Assembly: GCF_011058255.1 (NCBI RefSeq)
Contig: NZ_JAALFH010000065.1
Span: 19,735 to 83,734 of the forward strand
DNA length: 64,000 bases
Reading direction: 5' to 3'
DNA from: Thioalkalivibrio sp. XN8
Lineage (GTDB): Bacteria > Pseudomonadota > Gammaproteobacteria > Steroidobacterales > XN24
Shown here: one piece after another, positions 1 to 17,710 of the stretch
Layout of the letters: every line of letters begins with the position of its first letter
Position numbering within the stretch: position 1 is the first letter of the stretch
Notes under the pieces: generated by a model
What the model saw: the letters and a program-made list of their open reading frames with translations, nothing else
Database searches by the model: none
Told to the model about the DNA's origin: nothing
Program-made: the position numbers and the translations under genes

Positions 1-331
1 GCCCGAAACCGCACTTGGATTCGAACCCACGGTTCATACAGAGCGGGTTCGATATCGGAGCCGGCGCCAGCCGGCGGAGATGCCGTCCCGCAGGGGCGGC
101 CCATCCCACCCCCTCCGCCACTCCAGAGCCGAATCAGCGGATGGATGAGACGACCGCTCGGGCGGCCCATCCAACCTCTTTTGAAAGAAACGATAACTTT
201 TTCTCATCGCTGCTCGCAGACGGCGGCTGCTAGACTTCTGCAGGCGTGCTACGAGTCGAAAGCGACTGGAATGTCGGGCCCGTAACAGCGACCTTTCTCT
301 ATGGCCTGCTCATTATCAAAGGGAGCCCCTC
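1..331. other. Leader region without a supported gene
   Basis: No convincing gene is seen here. A 72-codon open frame at 15-233 has no family signature and unconvincing composition. On the minus strand around 16-30 there is a tRNA B-box-like string (GGTTCGAATCC), but its flanks do not form a proper T-stem and no acceptor or anticodon arm can be drawn. A short string, GGGCGGCCCATCC, occurs twice (about 95 and 150). The last 20 bases hold a purine-rich ribosome site (GGGAG) for the SYLF lipoprotein that starts at 332. Confidence 0.5.
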
Positions 332-904
332 ATGTCCATGAGCAAGAGAGCCTTCGTAACCGCCGTCGTGGCTGTGCTGGCGTTTGGCGCCGGTTGCACG
401 ACGACCACCGGCAACGGCGCTGATCCGGCCGCCCGGCGGGCGGCCATCGATACCGGCGTCGACGGCGCGCTCGAGTCCCTGTTCCGGCAGGTGGAAGGCT
501 CCCGGGACCTGGTATCCCAGGCCCGCGGGGTGCTGGTGTTTCCGGACGTGATCGAGGCCGGTTTCGTGATCGCCGCATCCCGCGGGGTCGGCGCCCTACG
601 CGTGGACGGGAAGACGGTCGCCTACCATGCCACCACGAGCGGCTCCTGGGGCTTCCAGGCCGGCGCGCAGTCGACCGCGGTCTTCATGCTGTTCATGACC
701 GACGAGGCCCTGGCCCGGTTCCAGAACAGCAGCGGCTGGACGGTAGGCGCAGATGCGTCGGTGACGATGATCTCGGTCGGTGCGAATGCGCAGGTCTCCA
801 CGGCCACCGCCCAGCAGCCCGTGATCGGCTTCGTGCTGTCGAACCGCGGCCTGATGGCCGGTATCTCGCTCAACGGGGCGCGCATTACCCGACTGGACCT
901 GTAA
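332..904 (+). CDS. SYLF-domain (Ysc84-type) lipoprotein
   Basis: The 190-residue protein has a short basic N-terminus, a hydrophobic stretch (residues 7-20) and a lipobox ending AGC with Cys22, so it is probably a lipoprotein. The rest reads as a SYLF/Ysc84 lipid-binding domain: the segment after about residue 50 has the typical 'GVLVFPDVIEAGFVIAASRG' opening, the SWGFQAGAQS core, and the closing GLMAGISLNGARI motif. Family members bind phosphoinositides in eukaryotes; bacterial lipoprotein versions have no settled role. The ATG at 332 is preceded by GGGAG at good spacing; a second ATG two codons on is also possible. It stands alone, with about 165 bp before the next gene. The family call is firm; the function is unknown. 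Confidence 0.85.
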   Translation: MSMSKRAFVTAVVAVLAFGAGCTTTTGNGADPAARRAAIDTGVDGALESLFRQVEGSRDLVSQARGVLVFPDVIEAGFVIAASRGVGALRVDGKTVAYHATTSGSWGFQAGAQSTAVFMLFMTDEALARFQNSSGWTVGADASVTMISVGANAQVSTATAQQPVIGFVLSNRGLMAGISLNGARITRLDL

Positions 905-1070
905 GACACCGTACCTCGGCGGAGGTGTTGGCGGCAGCTCGGTAAGGCCGCCCGCCTCCGGCGCGACCGGTTCGAGCCGTTTCCGAACCTGCCGGCGTGA
1001 CAAAGTCACCGACGGACCGGCCGTTCCTGTGCCAAGCTCTGGTTGCATCCACCCATCGCAGGAGAGGAAT

Positions 1071-1265
1071 ATGCAACGCAATGAAGGCACCATCGATCGC
1101 GCGCTGCGCATCATCGCCGGCCTCGGCATCCTGTCACTGGTCTTCGTCGGCCCGCAGACCGCGTGGGGCTGGATCGGCCTCGTGCCGCTGGTCACCGGGC
1201 TGGTCGGCGTCTGCCCCGTGTACTCTATTTTCGGCATCCGGACCTGTCCCACGCCCAGGAGCTGA
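1071..1265 (+). CDS. DUF2892 (YgaP-type transmembrane) small inner-membrane protein
   Basis: This 64-residue protein begins MQRNEGTIDRALRIIAG and carries two hydrophobic helices (roughly residues 13-30 and 32-48) ending in a VCPVYSIFGI motif. This is the classic DUF2892 pattern also found as the membrane tail of the rhodanese YgaP. The ATG at 1071 is chosen over an upstream in-frame ATG (1029) because a strong AGGAGAG ribosome site lies just before it. It is followed 54 bp later by a Crp/Fnr-type regulator in the same direction. DUF2892 genes are often found near sulfur-handling and redox regulators, so a shared job is plausible, but no substrate can be inferred. Confidence 0.85.
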   Translation: MQRNEGTIDRALRIIAGLGILSLVFVGPQTAWGWIGLVPLVTGLVGVCPVYSIFGIRTCPTPRS

Positions 1266-1319
1266 GGCGGCCGGCACAGGATTATCGCCACGGCGCCGCG
1301 TCCTCGGGGGCGCGGCGCG

Positions 1320-1955
1320 GTGAACGGAACGCGGCAGACGATCCCGGCGGGAACGGTCCTGTTCAGGCCGGGCGATCCCTGCCCCGGCTTCGTCGTGCTG
1401 CACGAGGGGTCACTGCGGGTGACCTTGGCGGCGGCCAACGGCCGCGAGGTGGTGCTGTACCGCGTCAGCCCCGGCGATGTCTGCCTGCAGACGTTCGCCT
1501 GCCTGGTCGAGGGCCGAAAGTATTCCGCCCTGGGTGTCGCCGAATCGGAACTCTTGGCGGATATCCTCGAACCGGCGGAATTCCACGCCGTCATGGCCCG
1601 GGACGAGGCCTTCCGCCAGCGCGTGTTCGCCGCGGTGGCGCGGCGCTTCGCCGACTTCGAGCAACTGGTGGAAGACGTCGCGCTGACCGGCTTCGAGGCG
1701 CGCCTGGCCCGCGCCTTGCTGCGCCTCGCCGGGCCCGGCGCCGTCGTGCGGGCCACCCATGAACAGCTGGCGACCGAGACGGGTTCGGGGCGCGCCGTGG
1801 TGAGCCGGCAGCTGGCCGCCTTCGCCGCCGCCGGCCACGTGGCCCTGCAGCGGGGGCTGGTCACGCTGACGGACCGGGCGGCGCTGGCCCGCATCGCGGG
1901 CGAGCGCCAGCGCGTTGCCGGCAACCCGGACCGTCCGGCCGAACGCCGGCCATAG
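1320..1955 (+). CDS. Crp/Fnr family transcriptional regulator
   Basis: The protein is 211 residues. Residues 5-115 form a cyclic-nucleotide-binding-type beta-roll (PAGTVLFRPGDPCPGFVVLHEGSLRV), residues about 100-135 the dimerisation helix, and 145-172 a winged helix-turn-helix (THEQLATETGSGRAVVSRQL). The Fnr-type N-terminal cysteine cluster is absent; Cys21, Cys55 and Cys61 are present but not in the Fnr spacing, and the phosphate-binding signature of true cAMP receptors is not seen. So the signal is not predictable. The start is a GTG at 1320, because the next Met is at residue 92 inside the fold; no clear ribosome site precedes it. It lies downstream of the DUF2892 gene and probably responds to redox or sulfur stress, which is inference from context. 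Confidence 0.85.
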   Translation: MNGTRQTIPAGTVLFRPGDPCPGFVVLHEGSLRVTLAAANGREVVLYRVSPGDVCLQTFACLVEGRKYSALGVAESELLADILEPAEFHAVMARDEAFRQRVFAAVARRFADFEQLVEDVALTGFEARLARALLRLAGPGAVVRATHEQLATETGSGRAVVSRQLAAFAAAGHVALQRGLVTLTDRAALARIAGERQRVAGNPDRPAERRP

Positions 1956-2326
1956 CCCCCTTCGGCGGGCGCCGGCCACTTCAGGATCAGGACCCGCTCG
2001 CCGTCCTCGCCCGCGAATGTCGCCCACAGCGCCCCAGCGGCGAGGTGGCCGCCGAGGGAGGTGCTGTAAGCCGCCGTCGAAGCGCAGGGACTGGCCGGCC
2101 AGCTCGAGCTTGCCGACGAGCTGGTTGCAGCCGGTGTCGCCGTGCGCGAGGTGTTCGACTGGCTGTTCGCCGGACGCCCGGAACGGCCCGTCATTCATCC
2201 TGTCAGGGGCGAACTGGTACCTGCGGCGCCGGACTCGCCACCCGGCATGAATAAGAGACCCTCTCGCTACAGGTAAACCCCGATGCCTGAATGCCCGGCG
2301 ATGGCGCATAGTCACGCTGGAGGCTT
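1956..2326. other. Intergenic region holding a possible gene remnant
   Basis: These 371 bp contain no intact gene. On the minus strand a META/HslJ-like remnant may be present (see 1975-2198). The last 15 bases carry the CTGGAGG ribosome site used by the CPBP protease gene at 2327. Confidence 0.5.
1975..2198 (-). pseudogene. Possible frameshifted remnant of a META/HslJ-type protein
   Basis: Read on the minus strand from an ATG at 2198, one frame gives DTGCNQLVGKLELAGQSLRF (codons at about 2138-2079). This resembles the GCNrfxGxYxxdGxxLxf signature of META (HslJ) domains. The likeness stops near 2072, and a different frame then reads ALWATFAGEDGERVLILKW (about 2032-1976), a plausible beta-rich ending. 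The two halves together would be a short META-like domain broken by one frameshift. The match is weak and short, the methionine-rich middle of META is missing, and the region could be non-coding. A sequencing error is an alternative explanation. Confidence 0.28.
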
Positions 2327-3175
2327 ATGCAGGTGACAACCCAGACCCCGGAACCAGCGCGCATGGCAGCTTCGCACCATGGTGATATCCGGACCCGGGC
2401 CGTTGTCCCGTTCGTACTGCTGACTTTCGGCATCACCTGGGGCCTCATGGCCCTGATGATCTTCCAGGGCGACCTGATGGAGTCGCTGTTCGGGGCGCTC
2501 GGCGTCACTCACCCGGCTTACATACTCGCCGTCTGGTCCCCCGCCGTGGTCGCTTTCACCCTGGTCCTGCTACACGCCGGCCCCGGCGGAGTGCGGCGTT
2601 TTCTCGGCCGGCTGTCGCCCCGCGGCGTGGCGCCGGCATGGTGGGCACTGGCCTTCCTCGCACTGCCGCTGGTGAAGATCTTCAGCGCCATCCTCAACGG
2701 CACGCCGTTCAGCCAGCTGCTCGTGCTCCAGCCCTTCGGCGAGGTACTCCTGGTCACCGCATTCATGCTGGTGCTGGGCCCGGTGGAGGAATTCGGCTGG
2801 CGCGGCCTGATGCTGCCCCTCGTGCAGCGGGTGATGGCGCCGGCCTGGGCCGGGCTCATCGTCGGTTTCGCCTGGGCGATCTGGCACATCCCCGCGTTCT
2901 ACCTGGGCGGCACGCCGCATACCGCCTGGGCCCTGGCGCCGTTTGTCATCGGCGTCACGGCGGTAGGCGTGGTCATGGCGGTGGTCTACAACCGCACCCG
3001 CGGCAACCTGCTGCTGCCGATCGTGATCCACTGGCAGCTCAACGTGGCGTTCTGGCCGGAAGCACAGCCCTGGGAGAACTACCTCAACGTCGCGCTCGCC
3101 GTAGCGCTGGTCTGGGCGCACCGTGACGTCATGTTCAGCAGGCGGCGGGCGGAACACACTGTAGTCCCGGCGTGA
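2327..3175 (+). CDS. CPBP family intramembrane glutamic protease (Abi/CAAX-like)
   Basis: The 282-residue protein has about seven hydrophobic segments. The CPBP motifs are all present: EEFGWR at residues 154-159 (motif 1, EExxxR), FAWAIWH at 181-187 (motif 2, FxxxWxxxH type) and His235 in the later HWQ segment (motif 3). Family members are membrane-embedded proteases related to eukaryotic Rce1; bacterial ones act in prenyl-protein-like processing, bacteriocin self-immunity or stress signalling. The ATG at 2327 is preceded by GGAGG. The stop codon overlaps the GTG start of the patatin gene by four bases (GTGA), so the two are probably translationally coupled. The substrate is unknown. Confidence 0.85.
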   Translation: MQVTTQTPEPARMAASHHGDIRTRAVVPFVLLTFGITWGLMALMIFQGDLMESLFGALGVTHPAYILAVWSPAVVAFTLVLLHAGPGGVRRFLGRLSPRGVAPAWWALAFLALPLVKIFSAILNGTPFSQLLVLQPFGEVLLVTAFMLVLGPVEEFGWRGLMLPLVQRVMAPAWAGLIVGFAWAIWHIPAFYLGGTPHTAWALAPFVIGVTAVGVVMAVVYNRTRGNLLLPIVIHWQLNVAFWPEAQPWENYLNVALAVALVWAHRDVMFSRRRAEHTVVPA

Positions 3176-5403
3176 CCGGCGTGCGGGCGAGCGTGGTCAA
3201 GCAGTGTGGATGGCGCCGCCATGCAGCGCTGTTCATTCTCGGCATCCTGGCGGTGTTCGCCGCGCACGAGGCCGGTGCACGCCCGACGGTCGGCCTGGTG
3301 CTCAGCGGCGGCGGCGCGCGCGGCGGCGCGCATGTCGGCGTCATTCGCGTCCTGGAAGACCTGAACGTGCCGGTGGATTACATCGCCGGTACCAGCATGG
3401 GCGCCGTGGTGGGCGGACTCTATGCCGCCGGCCTCACTGCCGACGAACTCGAGGAAGTCGTCAGGACTTCCGACTGGAACCTGCTGCTCAGCGACCGCCC
3501 CCCACGTTCGCAACGGTCCTTCCGCCGCAAGTCCGACGACCTCAGCTTCCTGGTGGATTTCGACCTCGGGGTCGACAGCACGGGACTGTTGCTGCCCGGC
3601 GGGTTGGTGCAGGGCCAGAACATGGACCTTGCACTGCGCCGTCTCACCCTTCCGGTCATGGCCATCGAAGATTTCGATCAGCTCCCCATCCCCTTCCGGT
3701 CCGTGGCGACGGATATCGGCAACGGCGAGATGGTGGTGTTCGATTCCGGCGACCTGGTGACCGCGATGCACGCGAGCATGGCGGTCCCGGGCGTCTTCAA
3801 GCCCGAACGGGTCGATGGCCGGCTGCTGGTCGACGGCGGCATATCGAGCAACCTGCCGATCGAGATCATGCGCGACATGGGCGCCGACATCATCATTGCC
3901 GTGGACCTGGGTTTCCCTCTCCAGCCGCAAGAGAAACTCGGCTCCGCCCTGGCGATCACCAGCCAGATGCTCACCATACTCATCAACAGCCGGGCCCAGG
4001 ACCAGCTTCGGTTCCTTGAAGAAGACGATATCCATATCGCACCGGATCTCGGCGCGCTCGGCAGCCAGGAGTTCGACCGGCTGGCGGAAGCCATGGAAAT
4101 CGGTCGTCGCGATGCCGCCAGACATGCGCAGGCCCTGGCTCGTCTCTCCATCCCGGACGAGGCGTATCGCGCTTACCGCGAGGACATCTCGAGGCGCCGC
4201 GGGGCGCCGCCGGTCGTCGACGATGTCCGGGTGGTGAACGATTCCGGCCTGTCGCCCAAGGCCATCGAAGCGCGGTTGCAGCCGTTTACCGGCAAACCGC
4301 TGCAGCTCGACGCGCTGGAGCGCAACATCGCCGACATCTACGCACTGGACACCTTCGAGTCCGTGACCTACGACGTGCGCCAGGAAGACGGCCTCAACAC
4401 GCTGGAGATCAAGAGCACGGCGAGACAGTGGGGACCCAACTACATCCGCTTCGGCATCAACCTCGAGGACGACTTCCAGGGCGGCAGCAACTACAACGTC
4501 GCGGCCCGCCTCACCATGACCGAAATCAACCCCCTCGGCGGGGAGTTCCGCACGGAACTGCAAATAGGCGAGTCGCCGCGCCTGTTCGGGGAACTCTTCC
4601 AGCCGCTGGACTACCGCTCGCGATGGTTCATCAACCCGAAGCTCGAGCTGCGCCGCACCAGCGAGGGGATTTTCGATGACGGCATCCAGCTGGCCCAGCT
4701 CAGCTCCAGCCAGGGCAGCGTGTCGCTGGAAGGTGGACGCCAGCTCGGGCACTGGGGTGAGTTCCGGGTTGGGCTGCTGCGCCTCCGCAGCGACCAGTCC
4801 CTCCTCATCGGGGAACCGGGGCTGGAGGGCGAAGAAGGCAATCTCGGGGCCTGGCTTGCGCAGTTGGCCTACGACACGATCGACCAGGTGGACATCCCGC
4901 TGCACGGTACGCTGGCAGCCGTGGCATGGAATGGCTCGCGCCGCAACATCGGCTCGGACGGCGACTTCGACGTCGGGAGTCTCTTTCTGCTGAAACCTAT
5001 GACCTGGGGCCGTAACACGCTGCTGCACTGGTGGAACCTGGACGCCACGCTGCGTGACGACACGGCGGGGATACAGCCGTTCACGCTCGGGGGCCCCTTC
5101 AGCCTGTCCGGCTACGCGATCGGCGAACTGCGCGGCAAGCACCGCGGCATAGGCCGGCTGCTCTATTATCGCCGGCTCGGCCACGACCCCGTTTCAGGCC
5201 TCGATAACCAGTTCTACGTGGGGTTCTCGCTGGAAGCAGGTAATGCCTGGGAAAGTCGCGAGGCGATAACGCTCAGCAACACCCTCACCGCCGGCAGCCT
5301 GTTCGTCGTCCTGGACACGCTGGTCGGGCCCTTCTATCTCGGCTACGGCATAGGGGAGGACGACCGTCGTTCCGCTTTCCTGTACCTCGGGCAGACCTTC
5401 TGA
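3172..5403 (+). CDS. Patatin-like phospholipase with POTRA and Omp85-type barrel (PlpD-like)
   Basis: The 743-residue protein starts with a signal peptide (hydrophobic residues 18-32, cleavage near 36). A patatin lipase domain follows: oxyanion motif GGGARGG at 46-52, nucleophile elbow GTSMG with Ser75, and the catalytic Asp in DGG at 221-223. Residues about 345-410 look like a POTRA domain, and about 430-743 form an Omp85/D15 beta-barrel ending in an aromatic residue (Phe). This is the type Vd secretion architecture of Pseudomonas PlpD, in which the barrel exports or displays a phospholipase. The start is a GTG at 3172 overlapping the CPBP stop. The lipase triad looks intact. Whether the passenger is released is not visible. 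Confidence 0.9.
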   Translation: MTGVRASVVKQCGWRRHAALFILGILAVFAAHEAGARPTVGLVLSGGGARGGAHVGVIRVLEDLNVPVDYIAGTSMGAVVGGLYAAGLTADELEEVVRTSDWNLLLSDRPPRSQRSFRRKSDDLSFLVDFDLGVDSTGLLLPGGLVQGQNMDLALRRLTLPVMAIEDFDQLPIPFRSVATDIGNGEMVVFDSGDLVTAMHASMAVPGVFKPERVDGRLLVDGGISSNLPIEIMRDMGADIIIAVDLGFPLQPQEKLGSALAITSQMLTILINSRAQDQLRFLEEDDIHIAPDLGALGSQEFDRLAEAMEIGRRDAARHAQALARLSIPDEAYRAYREDISRRRGAPPVVDDVRVVNDSGLSPKAIEARLQPFTGKPLQLDALERNIADIYALDTFESVTYDVRQEDGLNTLEIKSTARQWGPNYIRFGINLEDDFQGGSNYNVAARLTMTEINPLGGEFRTELQIGESPRLFGELFQPLDYRSRWFINPKLELRRTSEGIFDDGIQLAQLSSSQGSVSLEGGRQLGHWGEFRVGLLRLRSDQSLLIGEPGLEGEEGNLGAWLAQLAYDTIDQVDIPLHGTLAAVAWNGSRRNIGSDGDFDVGSLFLLKPMTWGRNTLLHWWNLDATLRDDTAGIQPFTLGGPFSLSGYAIGELRGKHRGIGRLLYYRRLGHDPVSGLDNQFYVGFSLEAGNAWESREAITLSNTLTAGSLFVVLDTLVGPFYLGYGIGEDDRRSAFLYLGQTF

Positions 5404-5480
5404 CGCCCGGTGCGGCGAGGGGTCATGGGCTGGCCTCGATGGCCAGGTCGGCCCGCGCATGATTCGCATGGCGCCCACTT

Positions 5481-5535
5481 TAGCGTCCGACGCTAGTGTC
5501 GAAATGATGCCCGACCCCGCAACGCGGGGCCGGGC
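5481..5535. terminator. Two hairpins between convergent patatin and katG genes
   Basis: A small hairpin (TAGCGT-CCG-ACGCTA, 5481-5495) is followed by a GC-rich hairpin at 5509-5535 with arms GCCCGaCCCCGC and GCGGGGcCGGGC around an AAC loop. No T-run follows on either strand. The position between two convergent genes suggests a bidirectional terminator. Confidence 0.5.
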
Positions 5536-5577
5536 ACCAGGGGGACGCTGCCGGGGGAACAGCAGCGGTCAGGGGAC

Positions 5578-7838
<2,261 letters not shown>

Positions 7839-7924
7839 CCCGCCGGGTTTCGCCTGCGAGCACCGTCTGAGGCAGACTACGCCCCTGGGCCCCGCCGGCC
7901 GGGGCGCCGTTTCCAGGGAGACTG

Positions 7925-9754
7925 ATGCAGCTGCAGCAGGGGTTGATCCTCGCCATCCTCGTCGCCATGGTGACCCTGTTCCTGTGGGGCCGCTGGCGGC
8001 ACGACATGGTGGCGCTGGGGGCCCTGCTGGCGTGCGTGCTGCTGGGCCTGGTGCCGGCCGCCGGGGCCTTCTCCGGTTTCGGCCATCCGGCGGTCATCAC
8101 GGTCGCCTGCGTGCTGGTGCTGAGCCGGGCCCTGCAGGCTTCGGGGGCGGTGGACCTGGTGGTCGAGAAGTTCATGCCGTCGAATGCGGGCCCCCTGCTG
8201 ACTATCGCCGCGCTGACCGGCATCGGCGCCCTGTTGTCGGGCTTCATGAACAACGTCGGCGCCCTGGCGCTGCTGATGCCGGTGGCGCTGCAGATCGCGG
8301 CCAGGCAGGAGCTAGCGCCCGGCCAGGTATTGATGCCGCTGGCCTTCGGCTCCATTCTCGGCGGCATGACGACCATGGTCGGCACTCCGCCCAACCTGAT
8401 CGTCTCGGGCTTTCGCGCCGAAGCGACCGGCACCAGCTTCGCGATGTTCGATTTCACGCCGGTCGGCGCCGCGGTGGCGGCGGCCGGGGTCGTGCTGGTG
8501 ATACTGCTGGGCCGGCTGCTGGTGCCCGTGCGGGAGCGCGGGGGCGTGGAGGAGTTCGAGACCGGCGCTTACATCACGGAAGCCAGGGTCAAGGAAGACA
8601 GCAAGGCAGCGGGGCAACGGCTCGCCGAGATCGAAGCCGCGCTCGAGGAGCACGGGGCCCAGGTGCTCAGCCTGGTGCGCAACGAGGTGCGGGTCAATGC
8701 GCCGCAAGGCAATCGTGTGGTCAAGGCCGATGACATCCTGGTGATCGAGGCAGACCCCGACGGGCTGGGCAGCGCCCTGTCGAGCCTGGGGCTCAAGCTG
8801 GAGGAAGACAAGCCGCGGCCCACGGGCGAACCGATCACGCCCGAGCAGGCCGCAGCAGCAGAGCAGGACGGGGACGGGGACGACGAGCCCCGCGACGAGG
8901 ACAGCGTGCTGGTAGAAGTTGCGGTGCTGCCGGATTCGGCGCTGGTGGACCACTCGGCCAGCCGGCTGCGGCTGCGCACCCGCTACGGCATCAGCCTGCT
9001 GGCGGTATCGCGCCGCGGCCGTCGCTCGCTGGCGCGCCTGCGCACCATGAGCTTCAAGGCCGGCGACGTGCTGCTGCTGCATGGCCCCGAGGACGTCATC
9101 GTGGAGTTCGCCAACGAGACCGGCTGCGTGCCGCTCGCCGGTCGTTCGCTGCGGCTGCCGGACCGGCGCAAGATGCTGTTGTCGACCGGCATCCTGGTCC
9201 TGGCCGTGGGCGGGGCGGCGCTCGGGCTGCTGCCCGCGGCAATTTCTTTCGCCGCCGGGGTACTGGCGACCATGGCGCTGCGGACGCTGCCGCTGCGGCA
9301 GGTCTACGAATCCATCGACTGGCCGGTGATCGTGCTGCTCGGCGCGTTGATCCCGGTCGCGGCGGCGATGGAGACCACGGGCGCGGCGGACCTGGTGGCG
9401 CGGGGGCTGCTCGACGGGGTCGCCCAGGGGAACGCCGTGATCGCGCTCGTCGTCATGCTGGTCGTCAGCATGACGTTGTCCGACCTGATGAACAACGCGG
9501 CCACCGCCGCGATCATGTGCCCGATCGCCATCGGCGCGTCGGCGCAGCTCGGGGTCAACGCCGATCCTTTCCTGATGGCCGTGGCGGTCGGCGCCTCCTG
9601 CGCTTTCCTCACGCCGATCGGCCACCAGAACAACACGCTGATCCTCGGGCCCGGCGGCTTCCGCTTCGGCGACTACTGGCGCCTGGGCCTGCCGCTGGAG
9701 ATCCTGGTGGTGCTGGTCGCGGTACCGATGCTGCTGTGGGTGTGGCCGCTGTGA
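7925..9754 (+). CDS. SLC13/DASS family permease with internal RCK (TrkA-C) domains
   Basis: The 609-residue protein has two blocks of membrane helices (about 1-205 and 415-609) around a soluble central region. The first block carries the GFMNNVGALALLMPVAL motif and the second SDLMNNAATAAIMCPIAIG, the paired inverted-repeat signatures of SLC13-type sodium/anion symporters. The central region (about 225-400) contains two TrkA-C/RCK-C-like modules, a layout of the SLC13 subgroup annotated as sulfate, thiosulfate or dicarboxylate permeases. The ATG at 7925 is preceded by CAGGGAG. It diverges from katG and is followed after 16 bp by mltF, so the two may be cotranscribed. The substrate cannot be read from the sequence. 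Confidence 0.88.
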   Translation: MQLQQGLILAILVAMVTLFLWGRWRHDMVALGALLACVLLGLVPAAGAFSGFGHPAVITVACVLVLSRALQASGAVDLVVEKFMPSNAGPLLTIAALTGIGALLSGFMNNVGALALLMPVALQIAARQELAPGQVLMPLAFGSILGGMTTMVGTPPNLIVSGFRAEATGTSFAMFDFTPVGAAVAAAGVVLVILLGRLLVPVRERGGVEEFETGAYITEARVKEDSKAAGQRLAEIEAALEEHGAQVLSLVRNEVRVNAPQGNRVVKADDILVIEADPDGLGSALSSLGLKLEEDKPRPTGEPITPEQAAAAEQDGDGDDEPRDEDSVLVEVAVLPDSALVDHSASRLRLRTRYGISLLAVSRRGRRSLARLRTMSFKAGDVLLLHGPEDVIVEFANETGCVPLAGRSLRLPDRRKMLLSTGILVLAVGGAALGLLPAAISFAAGVLATMALRTLPLRQVYESIDWPVIVLLGALIPVAAAMETTGAADLVARGLLDGVAQGNAVIALVVMLVVSMTLSDLMNNAATAAIMCPIAIGASAQLGVNADPFLMAVAVGASCAFLTPIGHQNNTLILGPGGFRFGDYWRLGLPLEILVVLVAVPMLLWVWPL

Positions 9755-9770
9755 CGGAAGCGGCACGGTC

Positions 9771-13150
<3,380 letters not shown>

Positions 13151-13181
13151 GGCAACACCTTGAGCTCCGTAACGCCCGGCC

Positions 13182-14759
13182 CTATTCCCACTCGATGGTC
13201 GCCGGCGGCTTGCCGGAGATGTCGTAGGTGACGCGGGAGATGCCGGGGATCTCGTTGATGATCCGCCGGCTGACGAGGTCCAGGAACTCGTAGGGCAGGT
13301 GGGCCCAGTGGGCAGTCATGAAGTCCACCGTCTCGACGGCGCGCAGCGCGACCACGTAGTCGTAGGTACGGCCGTCGCCCATCACGCCCACCGAGCGGAC
13401 CGGCAGGAACACGGCGAAGGCCTGGCTGACCTTGTCGTACAGGTCGTGGTTGCGCAGCTCGGTGATGAAGATGTCGTCCGCCAGCCGCAGGAGGTCGGCG
13501 TATTCCTTCTTCACCTCGCCGAGGATGCGCACGCCGAGGCCGGGGCCGGGGAAGGGATGGCGGTACACCATGTCCCAGGGCAGGCCGAGCTCGAGGCCGA
13601 TCTTGCGCACCTCGTCCTTGAACAGCTCGCGCAGCGGCTCGACCAGCTGCATGCGCATCCGCTCCGGCAGCCCGCCGACGTTGTGGTGCGACTTGATGAC
13701 GTGGGCCTTGCCGGTCTTGGCGCCGGCCGACTCGATCACGTCGGGGTAGATCGTGCCCTGCGCCAGCCAGTCGATGTCCTTCAGCTGCTGGGCCTGTTCC
13801 TCGAACACCTCGATGAACAGCCGGCCGATGATCTTGCGCTTCTCCTCCGGGTCCTCGACCCCGGCGAGCGCGGCGAGGAACCGGTCCTCGGCGTCGACGC
13901 GGATGACGCGGATGCCCATGTGCCGGGCGAAGGTCGCCATCACCTGGTCGCCCTCGCCCTGGCGCAGCAGGCCGTGGTCCACGAACACGCAGGTCAGCTG
14001 GTCCCCGATCGCGCGGTGCAGTAGCGCGGCGACCACCGACGAGTCCACGCCACCCGACAGGCCGAGCAGCACCTTGGAGCCGCCGACCTGCGCGCGAACG
14101 CGGGCAATGGCGTCGTCCACGATGTTGCCGGCGTTCCAGTCGCTGGCGCAGCCGCAGATGTCATGCACGAAGCGCGACAGGATGCGGGCGCCCTGGCGGG
14201 TGTGCGTGACCTCGGGATGGAACTGCAGCCCGTAGAAACGGCGGCCGTCGTCGGCCATGCCCGCCAGCGGGGCGCTGTCGGTGCCGGCAATGGCGATGAA
14301 GCCGGGCGGCAGGGACTCGACCCGGTCGCCATGGCTCATCCAGACGTCGAGCAGCGGCGTGCCCTCGCTGTCCTCGTGGTCCTCGATGTCGTCCAGCAGG
14401 CTGGAGCCGCCCGTGACCTTGACGCGGGCGTAGCCGAACTCCCGGTGGGTGGAGCCCGCCACCTCGCCGCCGAGCTGGGCGGCCATGGTCTGCATCCCGT
14501 AACAGATGCCCAGCACCGGCACGCCCAGGTCGAACACCGTGTCGGAGGCGCGCGGCCCTTCGTCGATGGTCACCGACTCCGGGCCGCCGGAGAGGATGAT
14601 GCCGGACGGGGCGAAGGCCCGGATGTCGTCGGCCGGGCAATCCCAGGCGCGGATCTCGCTGTAGACCCCGGCCTCGCGCACCCGGCGGGCGATCAGCTGC
14701 GTGTACTGCGAGCCGAAGTCGAGGATCAGGATCCGCTGGGCATGGATGTCGGTGGTCAT
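13182..14759 (-). CDS. guaA: GMP synthase (glutamine-hydrolysing)
   Basis: The 525-residue enzyme aminates XMP to GMP using ATP and glutamine. The class I amidotransferase domain (1-200) has nucleophile Cys86 in GICYGMQ and the ESVTIDEG loop. The ATP-pyrophosphatase domain carries the SGGVDSS P-loop at about 233-239. The C-terminal dimerisation domain ends with the conserved PPATIEWE. Length matches the family. It sits directly downstream of guaB, separated by 11 bp, forming the usual guaBA pair. Confidence 0.98.
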   Translation of the reverse strand: MTTDIHAQRILILDFGSQYTQLIARRVREAGVYSEIRAWDCPADDIRAFAPSGIILSGGPESVTIDEGPRASDTVFDLGVPVLGICYGMQTMAAQLGGEVAGSTHREFGYARVKVTGGSSLLDDIEDHEDSEGTPLLDVWMSHGDRVESLPPGFIAIAGTDSAPLAGMADDGRRFYGLQFHPEVTHTRQGARILSRFVHDICGCASDWNAGNIVDDAIARVRAQVGGSKVLLGLSGGVDSSVVAALLHRAIGDQLTCVFVDHGLLRQGEGDQVMATFARHMGIRVIRVDAEDRFLAALAGVEDPEEKRKIIGRLFIEVFEEQAQQLKDIDWLAQGTIYPDVIESAGAKTGKAHVIKSHHNVGGLPERMRMQLVEPLRELFKDEVRKIGLELGLPWDMVYRHPFPGPGLGVRILGEVKKEYADLLRLADDIFITELRNHDLYDKVSQAFAVFLPVRSVGVMGDGRTYDYVVALRAVETVDFMTAHWAHLPYEFLDLVSRRIINEIPGISRVTYDISGKPPATIEWE

Positions 14760-14770
14760 GGCCGGGCTCG

Positions 14771-17704
<2,934 letters not shown>

Positions 17705-17710
17705 CAGCCC

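Noticed and set aside
12-35. tRNA B-box-like string (GGTTCGAATCC on the minus strand)
   Set aside because: The flanks do not form a five-base T-stem and no D-arm, anticodon arm or acceptor stem could be drawn; the window edge also cuts the area. It may be an attachment-site or tRNA remnant, but this cannot be supported.
15-233. Open frame of 72 codons near the left edge
   Set aside because: No family motif, no ribosome site and low-complexity Ala/Pro/Arg composition typical of non-coding frames in GC-rich DNA.
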